64,000 bases of DNA from Calocera cornea HHB12733 (lineage: Eukaryota > Basidiomycota > Dacrymycetes > Dacrymycetales > Dacrymycetaceae): assembly GCA_001632435.1 (NCBI GenBank), contig KV423947.1, forward strand, positions 156,031 through 220,030, in the 5' to 3' direction. The number at the start of each line of letters is the position of its first letter. Positions within the stretch are counted from its first letter, which is position 1. A program made the position numbers and the translations under genes. Positions 1-10,403 of the stretch are shown one piece after another. Below the pieces are notes generated by a model. That model did not search any database. It saw nothing but the letters and a program-made list of their open reading frames with translations, and was not told the origin of the DNA.

Positions 1-740
1 TCTTTTCTCTCGTTTCCATGAAAGTAGGGCGGGCTTGATGCCAGCAGTTTGGTCGATAAAATTGCAATTGATGCTTGCAGTTTCGCAATTGTACCTTCTC
101 GCGCCAGAGCCCCATACGCGTGTGTACATTGTTCATGATCCGCGCGCAACGGGAGCACGCCGGAAAGATGATGAAAACGCGTTCAAGGGCGTGTTGTTAT
201 GGAGACCCCATCTTCGCTTGCAGGCGCCCAAACACCCCCGTTTACGCCAGGTGATCGGCCGTCGCGAGGACGCGACGTGGCTGGCCATCTCTGCCTCCGC
301 GCCGAACGCGTCCTGACATGCTCCCGTGTGGGGCGAGGCCCCAATTGATGAAGTGGCTGTGCTCGCTTCCGGGGGGAGATTCCCCGAGGCCGAGCGTTAT
401 CACCCGCAGGGTCCTGCCCCCCGACACACGTCAAGCACCGAGGAACGCCTCCGGTCCGCTGCTTATCCGGAATTGAAGGCCGGGCTTCTACTGGCTGAGG
501 ACAGCGACGGCGTCTCAGGGATTGAAAGCTGGATTAGACCGGTTCACTCCTCTGTGCGCTAATTGGGCATTCACTTGGGGACCGTTGGGATATAGCCCAC
601 TGGGGAAAGACGAAGATTGGAGCCTCAGCAGGTTGCGCTCGTGCGATCATCTGCTTGCTGCTTGCTTCGACCGCGACTAGACTACGTTGCCTTTGTTGCG
701 ACTTGCGACTTGAACAGGACTGGTGAACAGCGACGACAAG
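1..740. other. Left-edge intergenic region, upstream of fluG
   Basis: Overlapping short open frames occur on both strands here, but none has a recognisable domain, splice pattern or codon bias. I read it as the 5' flank of the fluG-like gene and possibly the distal flank of a gene outside the window. No transfer RNA or clear repeat was seen. Confidence 0.5.
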
Positions 741-3574
741 ATGCCCGTCCCCGACCTCACCCCGCTCGCCGAGGCGTGCTTCGCCTACCCCTCGATCGAC
801 AACCACACGCACAACCTGCTCCTCCCCAAATGCGCCATGGACCCCCCGCTGCACATCATGACGACCGAGGCGCTCGGCCCGCCGCTGGACGACGTCTGGT
901 GGGGGATGTCGCACATCCGCGCGCGGAACATGCTGTGCGAGCTGTATGGCCTGCCCAAGGGCAGCACGTGGGAGGAGATGCTCAAGAAGAGGCAGGCGAT
1001 GGACTATGAGGAGATGTGCAAGTTCAACTTCGGAAAGATCGGCATTCAGTGCCTGCTGCTCGATGATGGGCTCCACAACCTCTCCGAGACGTGCTATCCC
1101 TACCAGTGGCATGACCGTCTCACCACAAGCCCGACTAAGCGCATTGTCCGCCTCGAGGTGGAGGCGCAGGTGCGTTCCCTGCCTACACCTTACAGCGTCA
1201 TGCTGATCCAGACGTTAGGCGATCATCGTCAAGATCCTCTCCGGCCCCTCGGCCTCAGTAGCCGAGCTCAAGTCGACGATCAAGTCCCAGATCGAAGCCT
1301 TCATCAAGTCCTGTGTGGCGGACCCGGAAGTAGTCGGGTTCAAGTCCATCGCAGCCTACCGCACGGGGCTCGACATCATCGCCAAGCCCGAGACGCCCGA
1401 CGACGAGGTGGTGGGGCTTGAGAAGCTGCTTGGGCAGTTCGAGAGTCTCAAGAGCATCAAGATCTGGAGGGAGAATATGGACTTCGAGAGCTGGCTTATT
1501 AGGAGGCTGCTCACGTTCATCAAGGATAAGCCGCGTATGCTCTCCCATACTACTTCGCAAGGGCAAAGCTGATACGGAGTAGTGCAATTCCACACTGGGC
1601 TGGGAGACACGCATATGCGCTTGTATAAGGGCGATCCAGCGCTGCTGCAGGAGCTCTGCGAGGAATTCCCCGACGCGCGCATCGTCCTCCTGCACTCGTC
1701 CTACCCGTTCACCCGGCAGGCAGGCTACCTCGCTACATGCTTCAAGAATGTCTACTGTATGCGCATATATCTCCTCACCTGCCCGCAATGCTGACTGGAT
1801 ATGTAGTGGACTTTGGCGAGGTCTTCCCCCAGGTCGCCGCGCACGGACAGCGCGAGATCATCCGGGAGATGATGGAGCTGACGCCGCTGAACAAGCTGCT
1901 CTGGTCAACCGACGCACACCATCACCCCGAGTGCTACTACGTGAGCACGATGCAGAGTCGCGAGGCCATGTATGCGGTCATCTCCGAGTTTGTCAAGGCC
2001 GGCGACCTGACGCTCGACGAGGCCGTCGACGGCGTCCAGAAGATGCTGTTCCACAACTCGAACAAGGCGTACAATCTCGGCCTCAAGCCGATCCCGACTA
2101 ATCTGCCGATCCCGCCCGCGGTCGCGGCGACGCTCGCCCCGTCGCTCACGGGCGACTCGACGCACCTGACCCTGGACCAGCTCGTCCCGGCTGGGATCAA
2201 GTACGTGCGCGTGTCCTGGACAGACTACACGAACAACTTCCGCTTCCGCCTGATGCCGACGGCGCGCTTTATCCACCTTGCTACATCCGACACGCCGGGC
2301 GTCAACCTGACGAACGCGACGCTGGGGCTCGGCCAGACGGACATGATGGCCAAGGGCTTCTCCGGTGTCGGCGAGCACATGTACACGTTCGATCTCAGCA
2401 CGCTCCGCCGCTTACCGTCGGAGATCGCCAAGGACCACGCGAGCGTCATGGGCTGGTTCGAGTACAAGGACCAGCGCGCGGTGCGCAATGCGCTCTGCCC
2501 GCGCTCGCTCGTCGAGCGGCTCGAGAAGGACGCAAAGGCAAAGTTCGGCGCGACGATGCTCGTGGGGTTCGAGACCGAGTTCATCCTCCTGGAGACGCTG
2601 GACCCGCCCACACCGGCGCAGATTGGAGGGTGGTCGAGCAGCCTGAAGCACAGGACGGGCAGTGTCGCCGCCGCGTGCTGCGAGGAGATCGCGAGCACCG
2701 TTCAGGCGGCTGGCATCGAACTTCAGATGTTCCATGCTGAGAGCGGGCCTGGGCAGTACGAGATTGTCACCGGGCCGCTGCCGCCTCTCGAGGCGTGCGA
2801 CGCGCTCGTGCTTACCAGAGATATCATGTACCATGTTGCGGCCAAGTACGGTCTGAAGGCGACCCTGATCCCCAAGCCTTACCTCAAGCCCAAGGCAGAC
2901 TACGGTGAGTCGTTTCCCCTTCCATAGTGATTCCGACTGACTCCGTGCTAGCCGCATCGGCGACACATGTCCATCTCTCGCTGAAGTCCGAGCCGAAGGC
3001 GCCCGCCTCCAACCACCCCGACGTCCCTCACCTGCCGGCCGACTTCGCCTCCTTCATGGCAGGCATCCTCGCCCACCTGCCCGCAATCGCCTGCTTCACC
3101 CTGTCCGTGCAGCCGTCCTACACGCGTGTCGTCGACGGGAACTGGTCCGGCGGCACCTGGGTCGTCTGGGGCCGCGACAACCGCGAGGCACCGCTCCGCC
3201 TGTGCGGAGGGTACCACGGCGACGGGTTCAATGTCGAGCTCAAGACGCTGGATGGTACTGCAAACCCGTACCTCGCACTTGGGGCTGTGATCGCCGCAGG
3301 TCTCTGGGGCGTTGGCAAGAAGCTCGAGCTGAAGCAGCGTAACGCGCCTGGCATCGTAGATCAGATGAGCGCCGAGGAGAAGAAGAAAGTCGGTGCTGTG
3401 CTGCGCATCCCGAAGAGCTGGGAGCTAGCCAGGGAGGAGCTGGTGCACGATCCGGAGCTTCAGGAGGCGGTAGGGAAGGAGGTTGTGGATGCCTGGATCG
3501 AGGTCAAGGAGGCGGAGAAGCGCCTTGCGTCCACGTATGACGACACGCACAACTTCTACCTGACCTACTACTAG
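741..3574 (+). CDS. FluG-like protein: amidohydrolase fused to glutamine synthetase
   Basis: Exons 741-1169, 1219-1534, 1583-1756, 1807-2904 and 2952-3574 join in frame to 879 residues, the usual size of fungal FluG. The N-terminal half is an amidohydrolase-2 domain: the metal motif DNHTHN lies near residue 18 and a late STDAHHHPE motif carries the expected Asp/His. The C-terminal half is a glutamine synthetase domain: GFETEFILLE carries metal-binding Glu, followed by HAESGPGQYE, HVHLS, an arginine-rich substrate loop (RDNREAPLRL) and NPYLALGAVIAAG. In Aspergillus FluG is needed for an extracellular signal that triggers conidiation; in basidiomycetes its role is less clear and may lie in nitrogen or gamma-glutamyl metabolism (inference). 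The ATG at 741 is preferred over an in-frame GTG at 723. The gene is complete, and the next gene on the same strand starts 241 bp downstream. Confidence 0.93.
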
Positions 3575-3815
3575 ATGTGGGCATGTTTCAGACCGTTTAG
3601 AATTCCCGGTTCTGGGGTTGGCAGCTCTAGGTATATTCCATGATTGTAATACACAAGTTTGAAAGTCAACAATTGGTGCAAAGAGAGGAACGAAACGCTT
3701 ATAAGTTAGTTATTGCAAGCCCGCGGGACGGAACCGAGAGCGGAAGCAAACACGTCGCAGAACAGGCGCTGTCCTCGACGTGTACGCGCTGCATTGCACC
3801 AAAGTACAAACCAAA

Positions 3816-4618
3816 ATGGTGAGTGCAATAGTCACACTCGCAAAGAAATATGGTCATTGACATCCAATCTGCACAGGCTAACCTCTCGCTCTACTGTGTG
3901 TCGGCCACTCTCATATTGGACACTGACGGGAACCGAATCTTGGCCAAGTACTACAAGCCTCCGCACGGCTCGCCTGCCAACAGCACACGAACGCTGCACA
4001 ACCTCAAGGAGCAGCGGGCGTTCGAGAAGGGCTTGTTTGACAAGACGAAGAAGGCGGGAGGTGCGCGTATATGCCTTGATCCTTACCGTTGGATCACGTT
4101 GCTCACGGGTGAATAGGGGATGTGATCCTGTACGACACGTACCTCGTCACGTACCGACACTCGCTCGACCTCATCTTCTACTTCCTCGCACCGCCGTCCG
4201 AGAATGAGCTCATGGTATCGGCGGGCTTGCAGGCGTTCTTTGATGCGACGCAGCTGCTACTGAGGCATTCGGTCGAGAAGAGGACGATGCTGGAGAATCT
4301 GGATTTGGTGCTTCTTGGGCTGGATGAGACGGTTGACGATGGGTGAGTTTCTGTACCCTGTCACCTTTCCTCTTGCCATCTTTCAAGCAGCATGTACTTT
4401 CAGTACTGCTCTGAACTTCACTCTTCGCTCTGTTGTCGCATGCTGGTGCTGACCGCGCTTCCAGTATCATCCTCGAGACTGACCCTGCAACGATCGCCGG
4501 ACGCGTCTCACGACCAAAGGCGGACACGACCGACATTGTACTGAACGAGCAAACCCTACTGTATGCGTACAACCGGGTGAAGGAGGGTGTGCAGCAGCGC
4601 ATCTCAGCAGCGCTATAG
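3816..4618 (+). CDS. RET3: Coatomer subunit zeta (COPI)
   Basis: Exons 3816-3818, 3877-4060, 4117-4342 and 4465-4618 give 188 residues, the normal size of zeta-COP. The first coding exon is only the ATG; the intron starts directly after it. The mature sequence opens with ANLSLYCVSATLILDTDG and continues through DVILYDTYLVTYR and a C-terminal IILETDPATIAGRVSR stretch, all hallmarks of the longin-fold zeta chain. In the family it pairs with gamma-COP in the F-subcomplex of the coat that forms Golgi-to-ER retrograde vesicles. The last intron (4343-4464) is the longest in this gene at 122 bp. Nothing is broken, and identification is secure from sequence pattern alone. Confidence 0.93.
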
Positions 4619-5039
4619 ATTCCTCCTCCTGTACCATACTTTTGCCGTCTCCGCATCGCAGGGACTACATTGATGCAATGACGATATCCATACATTGCAT
4701 CCCCTTCTCCACGGCTTACCAACACAGGCTCTCGCCGTCTGTCCTGTCGCAGTCCGTTCCCTCCGGTACTTTGCAATGCAACGGCAGCGGGAAAACCCGC
4801 CGGTGTGCTCGGCACGCAGTTTTCATTAGAGTAAGGGACTGCCTCCGTACCGCCGTTCATGAGGTTTGCCGATGTCTCCCGCCCCCCGCCCCGGTCCGAG
4901 GACGTTCGGAATTCGCCGCCCGCCCTCTCAATCCCTGAACTTTTCTGTTGTCCACATACAAAAGCGGTCTACAAACGTCGTGCGGCACCGTAAGGCCTAT
5001 TGTCAGCTTCCCATCGCGATCAAACATACCTAAGAAACC

Positions 5040-5607
5040 ATGTCCGCCAACGCCGAGAAGAGAAGGAGGGACGCGGACCAGGCGCTCTACATGCAGACGA
5101 AAGGTGGCCTCCTCGTACGTTTTGCTCGTTCCAGGTGCGAGGTCGTCCGCTGAGATTGGAATAGGGCGCCGTCCGGTGGACGGGCTATGGGCTCTTCGCC
5201 GTAACGATCGCACACTTTACCATCCCCGTCTTCCGGTATGTGCTGCGCTCAACAGACTCCATGGTCGTGTGCTGACATTCTGGCAGGCGACAGACTCTTG
5301 CTATCAAGGGATTCCTGGTCATGGGTGGTGCGTACACTACGCAGACTTGCGCTTCTCGCATGCTGATGTGAACGCAGCCACCACGTTCGGCCTCTGTATG
5401 GGTGCTGAGACCTACCTGCAAGCATTCGAGAAGAAGCAGCGCAGCGAGGAGAACGAGATGCGCCGGCAGGCACGTTACGAGCTCGCCAAGAGGGGTATGC
5501 TCGCGACGGAAACCAACATCTCCACCTGGAAGGAGGAGCAAAGGCAGGAGATGGCCGCCGCTGCGAAGGCCGCCGAGGCCGCTCCGCCGACTGGCAAGCC
5601 TACGTAA
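5040..5607 (+). CDS. Small two-helix membrane protein, possibly mitochondrial (HIG1/Rcf-like)
   Basis: Exons 5040-5114, 5165-5235, 5287-5327 and 5378-5607 give 138 residues. A charged N-terminus (many Lys/Arg/Asp) is followed by two hydrophobic segments at about residues 30-50 (GYGLFAVTIAHFTIPVF) and 54-78 (LAIKGFLVMGATTFGLCMG). Then comes a highly charged, probably helical tail with an Ala-rich end. This two-helix hairpin plus coiled tail resembles HIG1-domain proteins and the N-terminal part of the respiratory supercomplex factor Rcf2, but no diagnostic motif fixes the family. The third exon is only 41 nt. It ends 190 bp tail-to-tail from the C2-domain gene. The exon model is strong because all phases match; the functional label is a guess. 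Confidence 0.72.
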
Positions 5608-5796
5608 GATGCTTGTATAGTGCGAGTCTTCCTCTTATTGTGTCGGCGTGCAAGTTGCACCGTGCAGCTCGCATGAGCGCCACAATATTACATTTAGCAA
5701 TGTCCGTACATAATGTATTTCTATCGCAGGCAACTTGTACCTCACAATCAAAACCACTACTCTCGAATTAAGGCTATTCGTACTCTGAAGGTCCAT

Positions 5797-8700
5797 CTAG
5801 CGGTAATTGTACGTCGGGGCGACGGGAGGAAGTGGTCGTCCGCCATTACCAGGGGGACCGGGGGGCCAGTACTGCGAGGGTGGCTGAGGCGGCAAGCTGG
5901 GCGGTTGCGGAGGAGGTCCGGGGAAGTAGGACTGCGGTGAGGGTCCTTGATGGCCGGGGAATTGTGGGGGTGACATATTGGGCGGAGAGTTGAAGGGACG
6001 CGGGCCACCAAGTGGCGGCGTATTCGCGTATGTCGGCGCGGGAGGTGGTGGCCCAATCGGTTGGCCCCGGCCGAAGCTCATGGACGGCGGTAGCTGTGTA
6101 TGGGTGGGGGACGGCGGCTGATATGGAGGCTGAGGAGGAGGTGCCGGAGGAGGCCCTGGAGGGGCTGCATGCTGAGGCGCAGGCGGCGGTGGGAGTGGTG
6201 GCCGAGCCGGTGGAGGCCCAGTCGGAGGGGGTGCGTAGGACTGTCCCGGCGGGGGACCATGGGGAGGTGTGCCATTTGGATATCCTGACTGGGATTGCAT
6301 CGGAGGTGGTGCACTAGGAGGCGGCCCACCGTACATGGGTCTGGGAGGGGTCGGGTAACCCTGCTGAGGAGCCGGAGGTTGGGGCGGGAAGATCTGCTGC
6401 TGTTGGGGCGGGGGTTGTTTGTATGGGAAGCCTTGGGGAGGCGAATTGGTAGGCGGGAAGTGCTGTGACGACTGGCTACTGGAGAAGTTTTGCTGAGGTT
6501 GATTGTTGGGCGGGAAGCTTGATTGAGATTGATTGTTGGGCGAGAAGCTTTGCTGCGGTTGGTTGTTGGGCATGAAGCTATGCTGAGGAGGAGGATTGCT
6601 CGGCGGGAAGTGTTGCTGTTGCGGTGGTGGTCCATGCTGAGGAGGCGGGTATGGTGGGTAACTTGGAGCGGCTGTCTGCGGCCGGGGTGCTTGGTTCGGC
6701 GCAACGAGCGGCTGCCAAGGGGGCTGAGCCTGGTTCGGAGACGCAAGCGGCGGCGGGGGAAAGGGTGGCGGGGCGGATTGCTGCTGATACGGAGGACCAG
6801 GTGGCGGTGGCCCAGGAGGGAAGGATGGACGTAGCGGTCCGGGAGGATAGGAGGTCTGGGGCGGCGACTGAGAAGGATACTGCGGCTGCGGCTGCGACTG
6901 CTGCGGCTGTTGCGAGGGAGGGGGCCCCTGATGCTGCTGCGGCACAGGCATGTATTGCTGTTGTTGCGGCGGTGGTCCGTATTGAAGTGCGGAAGGTTGG
7001 CCAGAACCCGAAGGCGAGCTATTGGTATGCATGCCCATTGGCGGCCGCATCTGCGGTGGATACTGGATCGGCATCTGCGGACCGATTTGCGTTGGAAGAG
7101 AGTTCGTACGCTGCGGCGATGGGATCGGAGATACAGGCGAATGTGTCTGAATCTGCGGCCCGGCATTCAGATGCGCCGGAGTGGTCGGAGGATATGCGGT
7201 GCCTGGAGGGGTAGGCAGGGGTACAGATTGGCTGGGTGGAGGGTATTGCCCAGGCGGAGGAGGGTAACCACCTTGCATCTGCTGCGGGTTCGGCGGCAGA
7301 GGACGACCCGCAGACGAAGCACGAGGCGGTGAGGGAATAGGTGCCGGAAGGTGAGGCGGAGATTGACCATACGGCTGCTGTGGGCCGGCCTGGGGCTGAG
7401 GGGTCGGCAGCGGCGGCCTTAGGCCATGATTTTGTGCTTGCGGTGGAGCCGCAGCGGGTTGAGTTGGGGGAGTGTACTGTGCAGGAGGGAGCTGCTGCTG
7501 ATAGACGTAGGGCTGTGGGGATGGAGGTGGTCTAGGCGGAGCATTGGCATTGGGGAATGGTGGAGCGCTCTGAGGGAATGGCATCGACGGAGACTGCCCA
7601 AAGTTGCTCGACGCGGACAACGGTGTAGGCGTTGACCCACGAGAAATGCCGGAGCCGGGAGGAGGCTGTAGAGATCCGAACCCACTGGTCGGCCTTTGGA
7701 TATTCCAGCCGTCGTTGGGTGCTGCCAGGCCGGATTGGAGCACCTGAGAAGCCTGCCCGGCACTGAACGACTGGCTGTGCGGTCGGGGGAGGGGCGAGTG
7801 CCCCCGCAGTGGTAAAGCACTGCTCGGTGCCGACGTCGCCAGAGAGAGGCTCGAGAGCGAGTCTGACAGGCTGCTAGCCGAGTCGTAGCTGGAGAGGGTT
7901 GACAGAGCAGGTCGCGGAATATGGTGCGACGAGAGACTTTGCGACCCAGGCAGATCGAACATGGACATTGGACGTTGTCCAGCCCTAGCAGGCATTGTGT
8001 CCGGCCGCCGGTGATCGACAAGCGAGCCACCAAACTCGTCGTACTCTTCCATCCCGGGATCCCGAGCTGGGACAGGCGGACGAGCACCCCCTCTTGGGAG
8101 AGACTCGTAAGGCGCCGTGTACAGCTCCAGGGAAGCCATCGAGCCGGACTGTCGTAGGCTCGGAACGGTCGTTGCGTCCGAAGCGACTCGCGGTCGCCCA
8201 GATATTCCGTTCACGGATCCCGCAGAGATGGACTGCCGACCACCTGCAAGTAGCGCCGCTGGAACGTCGACAGGGGCTACACCGACTCCACCAAGGGAGT
8301 CTACTACGGGTACCACCGGTTTCTTCTTCTTGGGTGGGGGTTTCTCCTGCAGCGGCGATTCAGTATCATTGAGAAATTTAAATCCAGAAGTAAGCGCACG
8401 TTAAGCCAATAGGTCATCTCCAAATACACCTCACCCTGGTACCGGTCTTTGCTGTAGATCGTATACCACTCTGCACATCGCATCAGTCACCTAGTGCACG
8501 GTCGTCGAAAGAGCAGACGCACCATCGTGCTCTCCCGCCTTCAGGACAGCATCCAATTCCACCGTTCCCTCGCCGATGAACTCCGGCTCTCTCGGGTCAT
8601 CAGCGTAGACTTGTACACGGAGCGACTTGCCCCCCTTGATTTTGAGGACTTTCTCCTTCTTCGGCGTCGCGTCTTTGGGCGGTGGGGCGGGCACTTCCTC

Positions 8701-8996
8701 CTCCTCCTTGCTCTTGGTTTTCGCAAGAATGTCATCAACGTCCTCTAGGACAGGGAAACGGATCTCTTCGTCCCACTCTGGGTGCTGCCCGCCGCGCTTA
8801 ACGGCCTTGGTGCGTTTGATGGTCCCATTCATCATTACAGTGCAGTACGGGTCCTGCTTTCCAATATGCCGCTTGTTCGGCAGGTTTCGCTACACACTTC
8901 GGTTTAGACGCGGTAGGACGCGTCAGCAAGGCGTAGACTTACCGCTTTGAGCACGACGACGATGAGCGTGCCCAGCTCTCTTTCTGTGGACGCCAT
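5797..8996 (-). CDS. C2-domain plus long proline-rich protein, Inn1/Fic1-like
   Basis: Exons on the complement: 8943-8996, 8523-8889, 8400-8470 and 5797-8346, all in phase, giving 1013 residues. Residues 1 to about 160 form a C2 domain: ELGTLIVVVLKARNLPNK, then GKQDPYCTV, a WDEEIRF strand and DEWYTIYSKDRYQGEVYLEM. The rest is low-complexity and extremely rich in Pro, Gln, Ser and Gly, with many PPxP SH3-ligand motifs and no other fold. An N-terminal C2 followed by a proline-rich tail is the architecture of yeast Inn1 and fission yeast Fic1, which couple actomyosin ring contraction to septum formation through SH3 partners (Hof1/Cdc15, Cyk3). The homology to that role is inferred from architecture. 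Composition makes the other frames open across the tail; those are shadows. Confidence 0.86.
6421..6620 (-). repeat. Internal Asn-Asn-Gln peptide repeats in the C2-domain protein
   Basis: Within the proline-rich tail the coding strand has about five imperfect copies of a unit read as F-x-P-N-N-Q-x-Q, spaced roughly 11-14 codons. The matching DNA stretches (with TTGTTGGGC...AAGCT on the plus strand) are near-identical at about 6500-6575. This is recent slippage or unequal exchange inside a coding low-complexity region. Confidence 0.7.
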
Positions 8997-9351
8997 GATG
9001 CGCGCACGTGTTGCTGGCCCTTGGTGTGGAAGATGGCGCCGGTGTTGCTCGCGGACTGTCCTGCAATGGCGGGCAAGTTAAAGGATGGATGGTGGTACAC
9101 AGCTAGCGGTCGAGGTCGAGATGTCGCAGCCAAGACAGTGCCCTGTGTGGGCTGAGCGCCAAAGCCGACGTCAAGGAGTGGGGGACACCGCCACCCTTCA
9201 ACCAACTCTCGTCACGTTTGACGCGCCCAATTCACATCCATTCCAAACAAATCCGGCAACTGGTGGTGGGAAACAGGCGAGAAGCGGTATTAGACGTAAT
9301 TCTGGTATCGTGTTGTACAGAAGCGCAGTAATAAGTTGACAAAGAAGCCGC

Positions 9352-10403
9352 TCAACGTGCGCTGTCCCCATGCGCAGACTGCAGCGCGCGCAGCACCACC
9401 TCATAGCACCACATCGTGATTGCGCTGCTTGGCGCAGCTTTCACCAGGCTCACGCCCAGCCCTCGATACAGTCCACGCATGCCCTCCCGCTGCACAATTG
9501 CCCTCATCCCGTGATAGACCTCGATGTCCTTCTGGAGGTACCTGTCTCTCGTCGGGCCCTGCACCTGGAGGCGCTTCCGGATCAGGTCGAGCGGAAAGAC
9601 GCCTGTCTTGGCTACAGTGCTTGCGAAGCCACCCGCCAGTGCCGACTCGTATCCGGAAAGAGACAGCGCTCCCGCCTCGTTGTGCCGCGTCAGGAAGGCG
9701 CGTGTCGGCTCGTAGGTCGTAAAGAACAGGCCCATGTAGGGGACGACCTGGCCGACACCAGCCGACACGCCTCTGAAATATCCAGGGATGCCCTCGGTCG
9801 TATATATCGTCCGTATTGCATGCGCGAGCGAGGTGTATATGCGCAGGTCTCCACTGCCTTGCGCGGCGAAACGTGTCCGGAGAAGGTCGAAAGGATATGT
9901 CACGAATGTTGCGACCGCACCTGCCGCGCCACCAGCCACAAAGTCCTGCGCCGAACGAGGCAGTATACCAGTGCTGCTGAGGGCGACGTGCGTCGTTCGG
10001 TAGGTGTAGAATTGTGCCGCTCCGTACGTGAGGTAGAGCAGTTCGGCAGGGATGTTCCCCTTCCACAAGCCTGTTATGCCCTCTTCGCGCGCGATGGTGG
10101 ACATGGCATGGAGCATGCCCCTATACGTAGGCGGGATAGAAGCGTCGCGGGCATGATGTTGCAGCTGTAGTCGAATTTTGACAACATCTAGAGGCGCGAT
10201 TATAAATCTGGTAGCTATGCTCAGCGATCGTAAGAGAGAAGATGTGGCGCATCGGCGCACCGTGATATTACTCCTGCAGTGGATCCAGCGATCGCTACGT
10301 CCAAGTTCGAGCTCTGCACTCGCCTGCATCAGCTGCATGCCCCAAGAAGCGTGCTCACGACACTCACCTTATCAGAATCCTCCTTTCCCGCAACTCTAGG
10401 CAT
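9352..10403 (-). CDS. TPC1: Mitochondrial thiamine pyrophosphate carrier
   Basis: Exons on the complement: 10368-10403, 10261-10313 and 9352-10207, giving 314 residues, the same length as yeast Tpc1. All three repeats of the mitochondrial carrier family are visible with signatures PLDVVKIR, PFDLLRTR and PLDLIRKR, each followed by the G-rich second helix boundary (EEGITGLWKGN, TEGIPGYFRG, EGMRGLYRGLGVS). The product should sit in the inner membrane and import thiamine pyrophosphate; substrate assignment follows overall similarity and is less certain than the family. A long uninterrupted frame starting at 10338 reads through the two introns and gives a false N-terminus; the spliced N-terminus (VAIAGSTAGVISR leading into FIIAPLDV) is the conserved first helix. 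It is transcribed in the same direction as the C2-domain gene, whose start lies 355 bp downstream. Confidence 0.88.

Noticed and set aside
723..741. Earlier GTG start for the FluG-like gene
   Set aside because: Eukaryotic start at the ATG at 741 is adequate and places the amidohydrolase motif at the usual distance.
6078..7166. 362-codon Arg/Ser/His-rich frame on the minus strand
   Set aside because: Out-of-frame shadow of the proline-rich tail of the C2-domain gene.
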